A DNA stretch of 64,000 bases. Origin: Tropicimonas aquimaris (GTDB lineage: Bacteria > Pseudomonadota > Alphaproteobacteria > Rhodobacterales > Rhodobacteraceae). Both the position numbers and the translations under genes were made by a program. Shown one piece after another: positions 1 to 7,065 of this stretch. Numbering within the stretch: position 1 is the first letter of the stretch; each line of letters opens with the position of its first letter. Location of the stretch: NCBI RefSeq assembly GCF_042676185.1, contig NZ_JBHTJT010000006.1, forward strand, positions 186,001 through 250,000, given 5' to 3'. The notes below the pieces were generated by a model. It saw nothing but the letters and a program-made list of their open reading frames with translations. It was not told the origin of the DNA and did not search any database.

Positions 1-104
1 CTCTACTCGCGACCATGGCCCGAATTGGTTAATCCCCGATTACCGCTTCCGCACCCGATCACTCTCAACTGAAAGTTGCATTTTTCGGCGCATGGTTAAC
101 CTCG
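1..104. other. Left-edge intergenic stretch, no gene
   Basis: No open frame with coding character lies between the window edge and the sciP stop codon. The stretch is less GC-rich than its surroundings. It holds a CtrA-like full site with one mismatch (TTAA at 29-32, seven bases, TTAC at 40-43) and a palindromic GGTTAACC at 94-101. These could serve a gene beyond the left edge. The assignment rests on pattern match only. Confidence 0.35.
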
Positions 105-389
105 CTATTTCTGGGGACCTCGGAACTGCTGAAGGCACGTCGTTTTCAGGGCCGCCTCGCCAAACCGCGCGACCGCGCTCTGCCAGCTCTCATATTCCTC
201 GTCGGAAAGCCCGTAGCGCGACTTTGCCTCTTCGACCGAGATCAGCCCGCCGCATACCGCCTTGACGACCGCCGCCTTGCGGCTTGCGACCCATCTCCGG
301 GTGTCGCTCGGCGGCAGGTCGGCGCGGGTCATGATCGTGCCGTCGGGCAAGGTGACGGCTCGCGGGCCGTCTATCTTCTTGATAAACAT
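105..389 (-). CDS. sciP: CtrA inhibitor SciP (DUF1153)
   Basis: Small helix-turn-helix protein of the DUF1153/SciP family. In Caulobacter SciP binds CtrA and blocks its recruitment of RNA polymerase at CtrA promoters in swarmer cells. Seen here: the family core LPDGTIMTRADLPP near the N-terminus, RRWVASRKAAVV, then a SRYGLSDEEYESW helix-turn-helix. At 94 residues it has the family length. I chose the ATG at 389 (MFIKKIDGPRAV) because GGGAG lies seven bases upstream. An in-frame ATG at 404 would add five residues with a weak ribosome site. It is divergent from mnmA. A degenerate CtrA box at 439-453 suggests control by CtrA itself. The family call is secure; the role is inferred from Caulobacter. 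Confidence 0.9.
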   Translation of the reverse strand: MFIKKIDGPRAVTLPDGTIMTRADLPPSDTRRWVASRKAAVVKAVCGGLISVEEAKSRYGLSDEEYESWQSAVARFGEAALKTTCLQQFRGPQK

Positions 390-438
390 GAGTTGCACTC
401 CCATCTCACCACTCGACAGCAGCCTGTCGCCATCGCGC

Positions 439-453
439 TTAAGGACAGGTGAA
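439..453 (-). promoter_or_regulatory. Degenerate CtrA-box upstream of sciP
   Basis: Read toward sciP the site is TTCA, seven bases, TTAAG, against the CtrA consensus TTAA-N7-TTAAC. If its TTAA half occupies the -35 position, transcription would start near 405, leaving a short leader to the preferred ATG at 389. Caulobacter sciP is CtrA-activated, so the position makes sense, but two consensus bases are wrong. Confidence 0.3.
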
Positions 454-461
454 ACGCCGCC

Positions 462-489
462 TTGAGAGTGTCTCGAATTTTCCTATAAG
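462..489 (+). promoter_or_regulatory. Sigma-70-type promoter of mnmA
   Basis: TTGAGA at 462-467 and TATAAG at 484-489 are separated by 16 bases. The predicted start near 496 gives a leader of about 24 bases to the mnmA ATG, with TGGAG at 508-512 as ribosome site. Confidence 0.5.
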
Positions 490-519
490 GTCGCGCACTC
501 TGGTTAATGGAGCCCCGAC

Positions 520-1662
520 ATGCCGCTCGACAGCGACACGCCCTTGAATTCACTCGGCTTTGCCAAGCCCCCGTCGCAGACGCGGGTCGTCGTGGCGATG
601 TCGGGCGGAGTCGATTCTTCCGTCGTCGCGGCAGAACTCGCCCGCGAGGGCTATGACGTTGTGGGGGTGACCCTCCAGCTCTACGACCACGGAGCGGCGC
701 TCGCCAAGAAAGGCGCCTGCTGCGCCGGAATCGACATCCACGATGCCCGCCGGGTGGCCGAGGACATGGGCTTCCCGCATTACGTGCTGGATTACGAGAA
801 CATCTTCCGCGACGCCGTGATCGACGAATTCGCCGACAGCTACCTTGCCGGCGCCACCCCGGTGCCCTGCATCCGCTGCAACGAGCGGGTGAAGTTCAAG
901 GACCTGCTGCAGACCGCGCGCGACCTAGATGCAGACTGCATGGCGACCGGCCACTACATCCAGCGCAAGATCGGCGACAACGGCCCGGAACTGCACATGG
1001 CGGGCGACCCACGGCGCGACCAGTCCTATTTCCTGTTCTCGACCACGCCGGAGCAACTGGCCTTTCTGCGTTTCCCGCTCGGCCACCTCACCAGCAAGGC
1101 CGAGACCCGTGCGCTCGCGGCCAAGCACGGCCTGCCGGTGGCCGACAAGCCCGACAGCCAGGACATCTGCTTCGTCCCCGACGGCAATTATGCCTCGGTG
1201 ATCGAGAAGTTGCGCCCGGGCGCCGGCGAGCCGGGTGAGATCGTCGACATCGAAGGCCGCGTCCTTGGACAGCACGAGGGCGTCATCCACTATACGATCG
1301 GCCAGCGCCGCGGGCTCGGCATCGGCGGGCTGGCAGACCCGCTCTACGTCGTGAAGCTCGATCCGGATGCGCGGCAGGTCATAGTCGGCCCGAAATCCGA
1401 GCTTTCGACGCGGATCGTGCCGGTGCGCGAGATCAACTGGCTCGGCGACGAACCGATGGACTCGCGCGCCGAATGGCCGCTGTCGGTCAAAGTCCGCTCC
1501 ACCCGCCCGCCGCGCGAGGCGATCCTGCGCCCCACCGGCCTCGACACCGCCGAGGTGGAACTGCTGACGCCCGAGGAAGGCGTCTCGCCCGGACAGGCCT
1601 GCGTCTTCTACGAAACCGAGGGCACCCGTATCTTCGGAGGCGGCTGGATCTGGCGCGGCTGA
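520..1662 (+). CDS. mnmA: tRNA-specific 2-thiouridylase MnmA
   Basis: Cytoplasmic enzyme that adenylates and thiolates U34 of tRNA-Lys, -Glu and -Gln to give 2-thiouridine. The 380-residue protein has the PP-loop SGGVDSS at 28-34. The catalytic cysteine is C120 in CIRCNERVKF, and the partner cysteine is C217 in PDSQDICFV; these correspond to C102 and C199 of the E. coli enzyme. The GQRRGLG segment and the C-terminal beta domain are intact. The ATG at 520 follows TGGAG. The N-terminus carries about 20 residues before the PP-loop strand, usual for alphaproteobacterial copies. It is divergent from sciP and has its own promoter. Confidence 0.97.
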   Translation: MPLDSDTPLNSLGFAKPPSQTRVVVAMSGGVDSSVVAAELAREGYDVVGVTLQLYDHGAALAKKGACCAGIDIHDARRVAEDMGFPHYVLDYENIFRDAVIDEFADSYLAGATPVPCIRCNERVKFKDLLQTARDLDADCMATGHYIQRKIGDNGPELHMAGDPRRDQSYFLFSTTPEQLAFLRFPLGHLTSKAETRALAAKHGLPVADKPDSQDICFVPDGNYASVIEKLRPGAGEPGEIVDIEGRVLGQHEGVIHYTIGQRRGLGIGGLADPLYVVKLDPDARQVIVGPKSELSTRIVPVREINWLGDEPMDSRAEWPLSVKVRSTRPPREAILRPTGLDTAEVELLTPEEGVSPGQACVFYETEGTRIFGGGWIWRG

Positions 1663-1765
1663 TTGCCCGGCAGGGCGCGACCGGATCGGCGCGCCCCGGC
1701 CTTGACCTCGGCCCTCAAGCGAAACACGGCGGGCAGACCCCCATCAGCAGGCAAGGAGCATGCGC

Positions 1766-2848
1766 ATGTCAGGACAGGTGATCATCGTCGGCGGAGGCTA
1801 TGTCGGCTACGCGCTCGCCCGCGAACTCGACAACGCGGCCGATGTCACCCTGATCGAGCCTCGCAGCCATTTCGTCCACGCCGCGGCGATGATCCGCGGG
1901 GTGGTGCAGCCGGATATCGTCGAGCGCGCGCTGATGCCTTACGACGGCCTGCTGAAACGGGGCACGGTGTTGCAGGCCCGGGTCGAGTCGGTCTCCGGCA
2001 CCGGGGTCACCCTGACGGACGGGAGCCACCTTGCCGCCGACGTGATCGTGGTGGCGACCGGCTCCGGCTATGCCGCGCCCTTCAAGCCAGCCGGCGACGA
2101 CATCGAGGCTTTCCGCGCGGCCCAGTCCGAAACCCATTCATCGCTGCGACGGGCCGGGTCCGTCGCCATTATCGGCGCCGGGGCGGTGGGCATCGAACTC
2201 GCGGGCGAGATCAAGGCCGCGATGCCCGCCTGCGAGGTCACGCTCGTCTCCGATACGCCGGCGCTTCTGCCGACCTATCCGTCGCGCCTCGGCGCCGAGC
2301 TCCGGAAGAGACTGGATCTCCTCGGTGTTTCCCTGCGGCTCGGGCACAGTGCCGTCTCGCTGGCCAGCACCTCCGCGCCCTTCACCGGGCCGATCACCCT
2401 CGACACCGGCGAGGAGATCGCCGCCGACCTGGTCTTCCCCGTGATCGGCGCGCGGCCCCGGACGGAGCTGCTGACGCCTCTGCCCGGCGCGAAAACCGGC
2501 CCCGACGGCCGCGTCATCGCCGACCGCTGGATGCGCCCCTCCGACCTGCCCAATGTGCTTGCCGCCGGTGACGCGGTGGACCTGGGCGACGCCATGACAA
2601 TTGTCGGCACGATGCGGCAGGTGCCCTGGCTCGCCCGCGCCGTCCGTACCCTGCTGCGCGGACAGGATCTCGGGCGCAGCTTCGCCTATGGCGCCTGGCC
2701 CAACCCGCCGATCCTTCTGCCGCTCGGGCCGAGGCTCGGCGCGAGCTACCTTCCGGTCGTGGGAGTGCGCGGCAACGGCACGACCCGCCTGATCAAGGGC
2801 AAGACGCTGTTCCTGCCCAAGCACCGCGGGCATTTCGGGCTGAGCTGA
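1766..2848 (+). CDS. NAD(P)/FAD-dependent oxidoreductase, NDH-2/AIF-like
   Basis: Two-dinucleotide-binding-domain flavoprotein of 360 residues. It shows the FAD Rossmann motif GGGYVG at 9-14, the NAD(P)H Rossmann motif GAGAVG at 137-142, and a C-terminal GDA at 268-270 that contacts the flavin. The general fold is that of type II NADH dehydrogenases and AIF/FSP1-like NADH:quinone reductases. No transmembrane segment is seen. The ATG at 1766 has AAGGAG seven bases upstream; an ATG at 1760 is too close to that site. It follows mnmA by about 100 bases and may be cotranscribed. Substrate is unknown; membrane quinone is the likeliest acceptor. Confidence 0.8.
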   Translation: MSGQVIIVGGGYVGYALARELDNAADVTLIEPRSHFVHAAAMIRGVVQPDIVERALMPYDGLLKRGTVLQARVESVSGTGVTLTDGSHLAADVIVVATGSGYAAPFKPAGDDIEAFRAAQSETHSSLRRAGSVAIIGAGAVGIELAGEIKAAMPACEVTLVSDTPALLPTYPSRLGAELRKRLDLLGVSLRLGHSAVSLASTSAPFTGPITLDTGEEIAADLVFPVIGARPRTELLTPLPGAKTGPDGRVIADRWMRPSDLPNVLAAGDAVDLGDAMTIVGTMRQVPWLARAVRTLLRGQDLGRSFAYGAWPNPPILLPLGPRLGASYLPVVGVRGNGTTRLIKGKTLFLPKHRGHFGLS

Positions 2849-2906
2849 GGCTCACCCGCCGTCTTCTGTCCGAGAAACCATCCGGGAAAGCGACCCGCCG
2901 ACACAC

Positions 2907-2925
2907 GGAAGGCCGTCAGCCTTCC
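2907..2925. terminator. Hairpin between convergent genes
   Basis: GGAAGGC and GCCTTCC form a perfect seven-base stem with a five-base loop. It abuts the lpxB stop and lies 60 bases past the end of the flavoprotein gene. There is no clear T-run on either strand, so termination is only inferred from position. Confidence 0.35.
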
Positions 2926-4098
2926 TCAGCGCCCGAGCGCGTCCAAGCCGTCGAGCACCGCCCGCGCGGCCCGCAGGCCCGGCGCTTCCTGCCCCAGGCC
3001 GAGCCGCTCCATCGTCAGCCGCATCGCCGCGTGCTGCGCCCCGCCGTTCTCCAGCACCTCCAGCAGAGCCGGGGCAATCGTCTCCGCCCGGCACGCCTTG
3101 CCGATGAACTCGGGAACGGCCCGCGTCTCCGACACCAGGTTGACCAACGTCACCGTATCCACCAGCAGCAGCCGCGTGACGTAGACCCGGCTCAGCCACG
3201 GCCCGTCATACCCGATCACCATCGGCGTATCGGCCGCCGCCAGTTCCAGCGACACCGTGCCCGAGGCCGCCAGCGCCGCATCCGCCGCGGTAAAGGCTGC
3301 GCGCTTCTCGGCCAGCGCCTCGCCCGCATCGCGCCCGCGCGGATCGAGCAGGATCGGCGCGCCGGGCCAGTCGGCAATCATTTCCGCGGCCAGTTCCGCC
3401 CGCGCCTCCACCGTCGGCACCACGACCCGGACCTCCGGGCGCCGCTTGATGACGCGAGCCAGCGCCTCGCCGAAGATCGGCGCAAGCTTGGTGATCTCGC
3501 CCCGGCGCGAACCCGGCAGCGCCAGCACCAGCGGCGCGTCCGGCGCAATCCCGTGCGCCGCCCGGAACTCCGCCGCCGCGTCGGCATCGGCCCGCGGCTC
3601 GGCAACGACCGGGTGCCCGACGAAATCGCAGCGCATGCCCGCAGCTTCCATGTGGGGCGGCTCGAAAGGCAGCAACGCCAGCACCTGGTCGATGTCCGGC
3701 GCCATCTTCTGCGCCCGCTTTGGCCGCCAGGCCCAGACCGTCGGCGCGACGTAGTGGACGGTATGCTGGGCGGGCGACAGCTTGCGCACCCCCCGTGCGA
3801 CCCGCAGGCCAAATTCGGGCGAATCGATCGTGATCAGCGCATCAGGTGCCAGGTCCACCGCCGCCGCCACCGTCTCGTCGAGCCGCCGCTTCAGCTTGAA
3901 ATACTTCGGCAGGATCTCCGCCAGCCCGACCACCGAAAGCTCGGCCATCGGGAACAGGCTCTGCATCCCCTCCGCCTCCATCAGCGGACCGCCGACGCCG
4001 TGGAACTCCACGCCCGGAGCCAACTGCTTCAGACCCGCCATCAGCGCGGCCCCAAGCTTGTCGCCAGAGGGCTCGCCGGCCACCAGGAAAATCCGCAT
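2926..4098 (-). CDS. lpxB: Lipid-A-disaccharide synthase
   Basis: Glycosyltransferase family 19 enzyme that joins UDP-2,3-diacylglucosamine and lipid X into the lipid A disaccharide at the inner face of the inner membrane. The 390 residues match the family length. Seen: AGEPSGD at 7-13, FVGHP at 159-163, LPGSRRGE at 194-201 and the C-terminal SGTVSLE donor-binding segment. The ATG at 4098 shares one base with the lpxI stop codon, so translational coupling is expected. The same frame stays open further upstream inside lpxI, but that part is not LpxB-like. It is the last gene of the lipid A run. Confidence 0.96.
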   Translation of the reverse strand: MRIFLVAGEPSGDKLGAALMAGLKQLAPGVEFHGVGGPLMEAEGMQSLFPMAELSVVGLAEILPKYFKLKRRLDETVAAAVDLAPDALITIDSPEFGLRVARGVRKLSPAQHTVHYVAPTVWAWRPKRAQKMAPDIDQVLALLPFEPPHMEAAGMRCDFVGHPVVAEPRADADAAAEFRAAHGIAPDAPLVLALPGSRRGEITKLAPIFGEALARVIKRRPEVRVVVPTVEARAELAAEMIADWPGAPILLDPRGRDAGEALAEKRAAFTAADAALAASGTVSLELAAADTPMVIGYDGPWLSRVYVTRLLLVDTVTLVNLVSETRAVPEFIGKACRAETIAPALLEVLENGGAQHAAMRLTMERLGLGQEAPGLRAARAVLDGLDALGR

Positions 4099-4919
4099 CA
4101 CCCCAACTCCCCGGTCGGCCGCACCCACAGAAAAAGCCCCGCCTCGTCCGCCGCCTGGATCGTTGCCGGACGGTCGAGGATCATCACCCCGCCCTCGGCC
4201 AGCGCCACGCCCGTCAGCCCCGCCGCCTGCGCCGCGCGGATCGTGTCCGGCCCGATGGTCGGAAGATCCACCCGACGATCCTGCACCGGCTTTGGCGCCT
4301 TGTAGAGCACGCCGCCCGCGGGCAGGCCTTCGGGTCGGTCCCGCAGCGTCGCCAGCATCCAGTCGGTGCCGGGCATCGCCTCGATGGCCAGCGCCTGACG
4401 CCGCGCCACGACGCACCCCTGCCCCACGTCCGCGCGCCCGAGCGCCGAGACGATCTCCGCCGCGCGCGCCGCGTCCGCCCTGGCGTCCTCGTCCGGCGTC
4501 ACCCGTCCCAGAACGCCCGCTGGCGGCAGCAGGTCCGGCAGGATCTCGTGCGCCGCGCGCACGGTCATGCCGCGCTCCTCGAAGAGCCCCAGCACCACCC
4601 GCAAGGCGCCATCGTCGCCCTTGCCGAGCGCCGAGGCGAAACGGCCCAGCAAGGGAACGGTGGCAAGGTCCAGCGCCCGCGGGTCGAGTTTCGGCCGGCG
4701 GATACCGCCCGCGAAACAGGCCTCCGTCGCGCCGCGCTTGCCGAGTGCCCTGAGCAGCGAGCCCATGGTCTCGAGCCGAAAGGTCAGGTCGGGCGTCACG
4801 GCGCCCGGCGCCGCGTCGTGATAGGCGCAGTAGATCACCTCGCGCCCCTCGGCCCTGAGCCGCTCGGCCAGGACCTCGGGCAGCCGCCCCTGCCCCGCGA
4901 TCAGCGCCAGCGGCGGCAC
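4098..4919 (-). CDS. lpxI: UDP-2,3-diacylglucosamine pyrophosphatase LpxI
   Basis: DUF1009-family enzyme that hydrolyses UDP-2,3-diacylglucosamine to lipid X. It replaces LpxH in alphaproteobacteria, where it is normally found beside lpxA and lpxB as here. The protein is about 273 residues, with the N-terminal domain beginning LALIAGQGRLP and the C-terminal DUF1009 core containing KAPKPVQDRRVDLPTIG. Two GTG starts compete. The one at 4919 has GGAG eight bases upstream and is preferred; the one at 4928 overlaps the lpxA stop by four bases. Either way it is coupled to lpxA. Confidence 0.93.
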   Translation of the reverse strand: MPPLALIAGQGRLPEVLAERLRAEGREVIYCAYHDAAPGAVTPDLTFRLETMGSLLRALGKRGATEACFAGGIRRPKLDPRALDLATVPLLGRFASALGKGDDGALRVVLGLFEERGMTVRAAHEILPDLLPPAGVLGRVTPDEDARADAARAAEIVSALGRADVGQGCVVARRQALAIEAMPGTDWMLATLRDRPEGLPAGGVLYKAPKPVQDRRVDLPTIGPDTIRAAQAAGLTGVALAEGGVMILDRPATIQAADEAGLFLWVRPTGELG

Positions 4920-4924
4920 GCGGC

Positions 4925-5722
4925 TCACTCCGGTGTCAGGAAGCTGCGGTCGGAATCGCCCTGGATGAAATCGACGATCGCCTTGACGTATTCGCTCTCG
5001 GTCCGGGCCCCGAGCGCTTTCGCCCGCTCCCGGAACGTCCCTTCCTCGGCGGCCAGCGCCCGGTAGGCGTCGCGCAGGGCGTTGATGTCCTCGCGCTCCA
5101 GCCCTCGCCGCTTCAGCCCCACGAGGTTGAGCCCGACAAGCTCGCCGGCCGCGCCCTGGACCATGCCATAGGGGATCACGTCCTTCTCGACCTTCGACAT
5201 GCCGCCGATAATCGCGCCCTTGCCGATGCGAACCCACTGGTGAACGCCAGAGATGCCGCCGACGATCACGTCGTCGTCGACCTGGACATGGCCCGCAAGC
5301 CCGACGTTGTTAACCAGAATTACCCGGTTGCCGACCCGGCAGTCATGGGCGACGTGCACGCCCGCCATCAGCAGGCAATCGTCGCCGATGCTGGTGATCC
5401 CGCCACCGCCCTCGGTGCCCGGGTTGATGGTCACATGCTCCCGGATCCGGTTGCGGGCGCCAATGACGAGCTTGGTGTCCTCGCCATGGAATTTCAGGTC
5501 CTGCGGGATCTCGCCGATCACCGAGAACGGAAACAGCACGGTCTCCGCCCCGATCTCCGTGTGACCGGTGATCACGACATGGGATTTGATCTCCACGCCA
5601 GCGGCCAGCGACACCTTGGGGCCGATCACGCAGAACGGCCCGATCGAGACACCGGGACCGATCTCTGCGCCCTCGTCGATCACCGCGGTGGGATGAATGC
5701 GTGCCGTCGTATCGATGGTCAT
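4925..5722 (-). CDS. lpxA: UDP-N-acetylglucosamine acyltransferase
   Basis: First enzyme of lipid A synthesis, transferring 3-hydroxyacyl from ACP to UDP-GlcNAc. The 265 residues show the left-handed beta-helix built from hexapeptide repeats (for example IGPGVSIGPFCVIGP) and the catalytic histidine H126 in VHVAHDC, matching H125 of E. coli. The C-terminal helical domain is present. It starts four bases after the fabZ stop. The neighbourhood fabZ-lpxA-lpxI-lpxB is classic, with lpxD missing from it. Confidence 0.97.
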   Translation of the reverse strand: MTIDTTARIHPTAVIDEGAEIGPGVSIGPFCVIGPKVSLAAGVEIKSHVVITGHTEIGAETVLFPFSVIGEIPQDLKFHGEDTKLVIGARNRIREHVTINPGTEGGGGITSIGDDCLLMAGVHVAHDCRVGNRVILVNNVGLAGHVQVDDDVIVGGISGVHQWVRIGKGAIIGGMSKVEKDVIPYGMVQGAAGELVGLNLVGLKRRGLEREDINALRDAYRALAAEEGTFRERAKALGARTESEYVKAIVDFIQGDSDRSFLTPE

Positions 5723-5726
5723 GGGC

Positions 5727-6206
5727 TCAGCCCTCCACTTCCGCCTCTTTCGGCAGTTGGACCATGGCAGAGAACTCAGCCTCCGCCGCCAACTCGCCGT
5801 TCACCATCGCGCGCCCCTCAAACCGGCCGATGCGCGAGCCGGCCCGCTTGACCGTCACATGCAGCTCCAGCACATCGCCGGGCACCACGGGACGGCGGAA
5901 CTTCGCCTTGTCGACCGTGGTGAAGTAGATCATCAGCTCCTCGGTGATGCCGCGCGACGCGCCGATTAGCACCGCCGAGGTCTGCGCCATCGCCTCGATC
6001 ACCAGCACGCCGGGCATCACCGGATGGCCCGGGAAATGGCCCTGGAAATGCGGCTCGTTGAAGGTGACGTTCTTGATCCCGACAGCGCTCTTTCCGGCGT
6101 CGATGTCGCGCACGTGGTCGATCATCAGGAACGGGTAGCGGTGCGGCAGGATCTTCAGGATGGTCGCGTGATCCGCCTCGAGCAGCGGGCTCTTTTCATC
6201 GGTCAT
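5727..6206 (-). CDS. fabZ: 3-hydroxyacyl-ACP dehydratase FabZ
   Basis: Hot-dog-fold dehydratase of type II fatty acid synthesis, competing with LpxA for 3-hydroxyacyl-ACP. The 159 residues contain the HRYPFLMID segment at 22-30, the catalytic H57 in HFPGHPVMPG and the catalytic E71 in the central helix. It heads the tight fabZ-lpxA-lpxI-lpxB block. A 227-base gap with a structured repeat separates it from ompH upstream. Confidence 0.97.
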   Translation of the reverse strand: MTDEKSPLLEADHATILKILPHRYPFLMIDHVRDIDAGKSAVGIKNVTFNEPHFQGHFPGHPVMPGVLVIEAMAQTSAVLIGASRGITEELMIYFTTVDKAKFRRPVVPGDVLELHVTVKRAGSRIGRFEGRAMVNGELAAEAEFSAMVQLPKEAEVEG

Positions 6207-6366
6207 GGGTCAGTGCCTTGTCTTTGTCGTCACGGGTCGCGGCCGCGCCCGCCGTTGCCTCGCTCCTACACGTCAACTCCCGCAACGGCAAGCGACGCGG
6301 CGGCGGCAACGGCTCCGAAACCGCCCAACCACAGGCACTTGCGCGAAACCTCGCCACCCGGCTCAA

Positions 6367-6435
6367 GCGCCCGAAGGGTGCCACGCCCAACACGTCCCGA
6401 CCGCCGACAGGCGGTCCGGACGTGGCGGGAGCCCT
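6367..6435. repeat. Structured GC-rich repeat, copy C (ompH-fabZ gap)
   Basis: Read on the plus strand: a small hairpin (6367-6372 with 6376-6381, loop GAA), then CACGCCCAAC, then a long hairpin (6391-6397 with 6418-6424 and 6399-6405 with 6410-6416, one mismatch, loop GACA), then the terminal 11-mer GCGGGAGCCCT at 6425-6435. The 11-mer overlaps the ompH stop codon. Copies with the same order of parts are at 22415-22486 and 32737-32847. On the minus strand it forms the ompH 3' flank and could stabilise or attenuate the transcript before fabZ. Confidence 0.6.
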
Positions 6436-7063
6436 AGTTCTCGGTCGCGGGCGCGCCCCCCTCCTCTGCGGGCACCGCGCCCGTTCCATCCGACACCGGG
6501 GCAAGGTCGCCGCCGTCGCCGACAAGGCTGTCGATCCGCGCGATCGCGCTTTCGGTCACGTCGATCTGATCGGCCGAGAGGATCACCGCACGCTCGTCGA
6601 GGATCGCCACGGCGCCAACCTCCCGCACCAGCTCGGACAGGACCGGGATGACCCGCTGCATGAAGACGCGCCGCTCCAGTTCGCGCCGGCGCTGCAGGTC
6701 CCGGATGCGGGCGTCCTGCTCGTCGCGCAGTTGCACGACCTTGGCATCGAAGGCATCCGCCAGCGGCCGGAACTGCTCCGGGCTCATCGTCTGGCGCTGT
6801 TCGGTCAGCCGCTGTTCCTCGGCGGTGAGCTGGGCGCTGATCTCGCGGTTCAACTCCGCGAGTTCGGACGACACCTGCTCCAGCTCCGCCAGGACCCGCT
6901 TGCCGTACAGAGTATCGGAAAAAAGCCGGTCCTGATCGAGCGTCAGGACCGGCGTTTCAAAGATATCCGCCGCCTGCTGTGCAATGGCCAGCTGCCCGCA
7001 CAGGCTCAGCACCGTTGCAGCGACAAGCGCGCGGCCGGCCCGGAGAAATCCGCGCCGCCCCAT
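6434..7063 (-). CDS. OmpH/Skp family periplasmic chaperone
   Basis: Periplasmic holdase that escorts unfolded outer-membrane proteins to the BAM complex. The 209 residues begin with a signal peptide (RRGFLRAGRALVAATVL, probable cleavage after AIA near 28). A long charged helical region follows (about 55-135, rich in L, E, Q and R) that would form the Skp tentacles. A disordered acidic tail closes it. The start codon lies two bases after the bamA stop, the conserved bamA-skp pairing. Sequence identity in this family is low, so the call rests on architecture and neighbours. Confidence 0.85.
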   Translation of the reverse strand: MGRRGFLRAGRALVAATVLSLCGQLAIAQQAADIFETPVLTLDQDRLFSDTLYGKRVLAELEQVSSELAELNREISAQLTAEEQRLTEQRQTMSPEQFRPLADAFDAKVVQLRDEQDARIRDLQRRRELERRVFMQRVIPVLSELVREVGAVAILDERAVILSADQIDVTESAIARIDSLVGDGGDLAPVSDGTGAVPAEEGGAPATEN

Positions 7064-7065
7064 GA

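Noticed and set aside
29..43. CtrA box at the left edge
   Set aside because: TTAA-N7-TTAC has one mismatch and no gene within the window lies in the right place; the target, if any, is outside.
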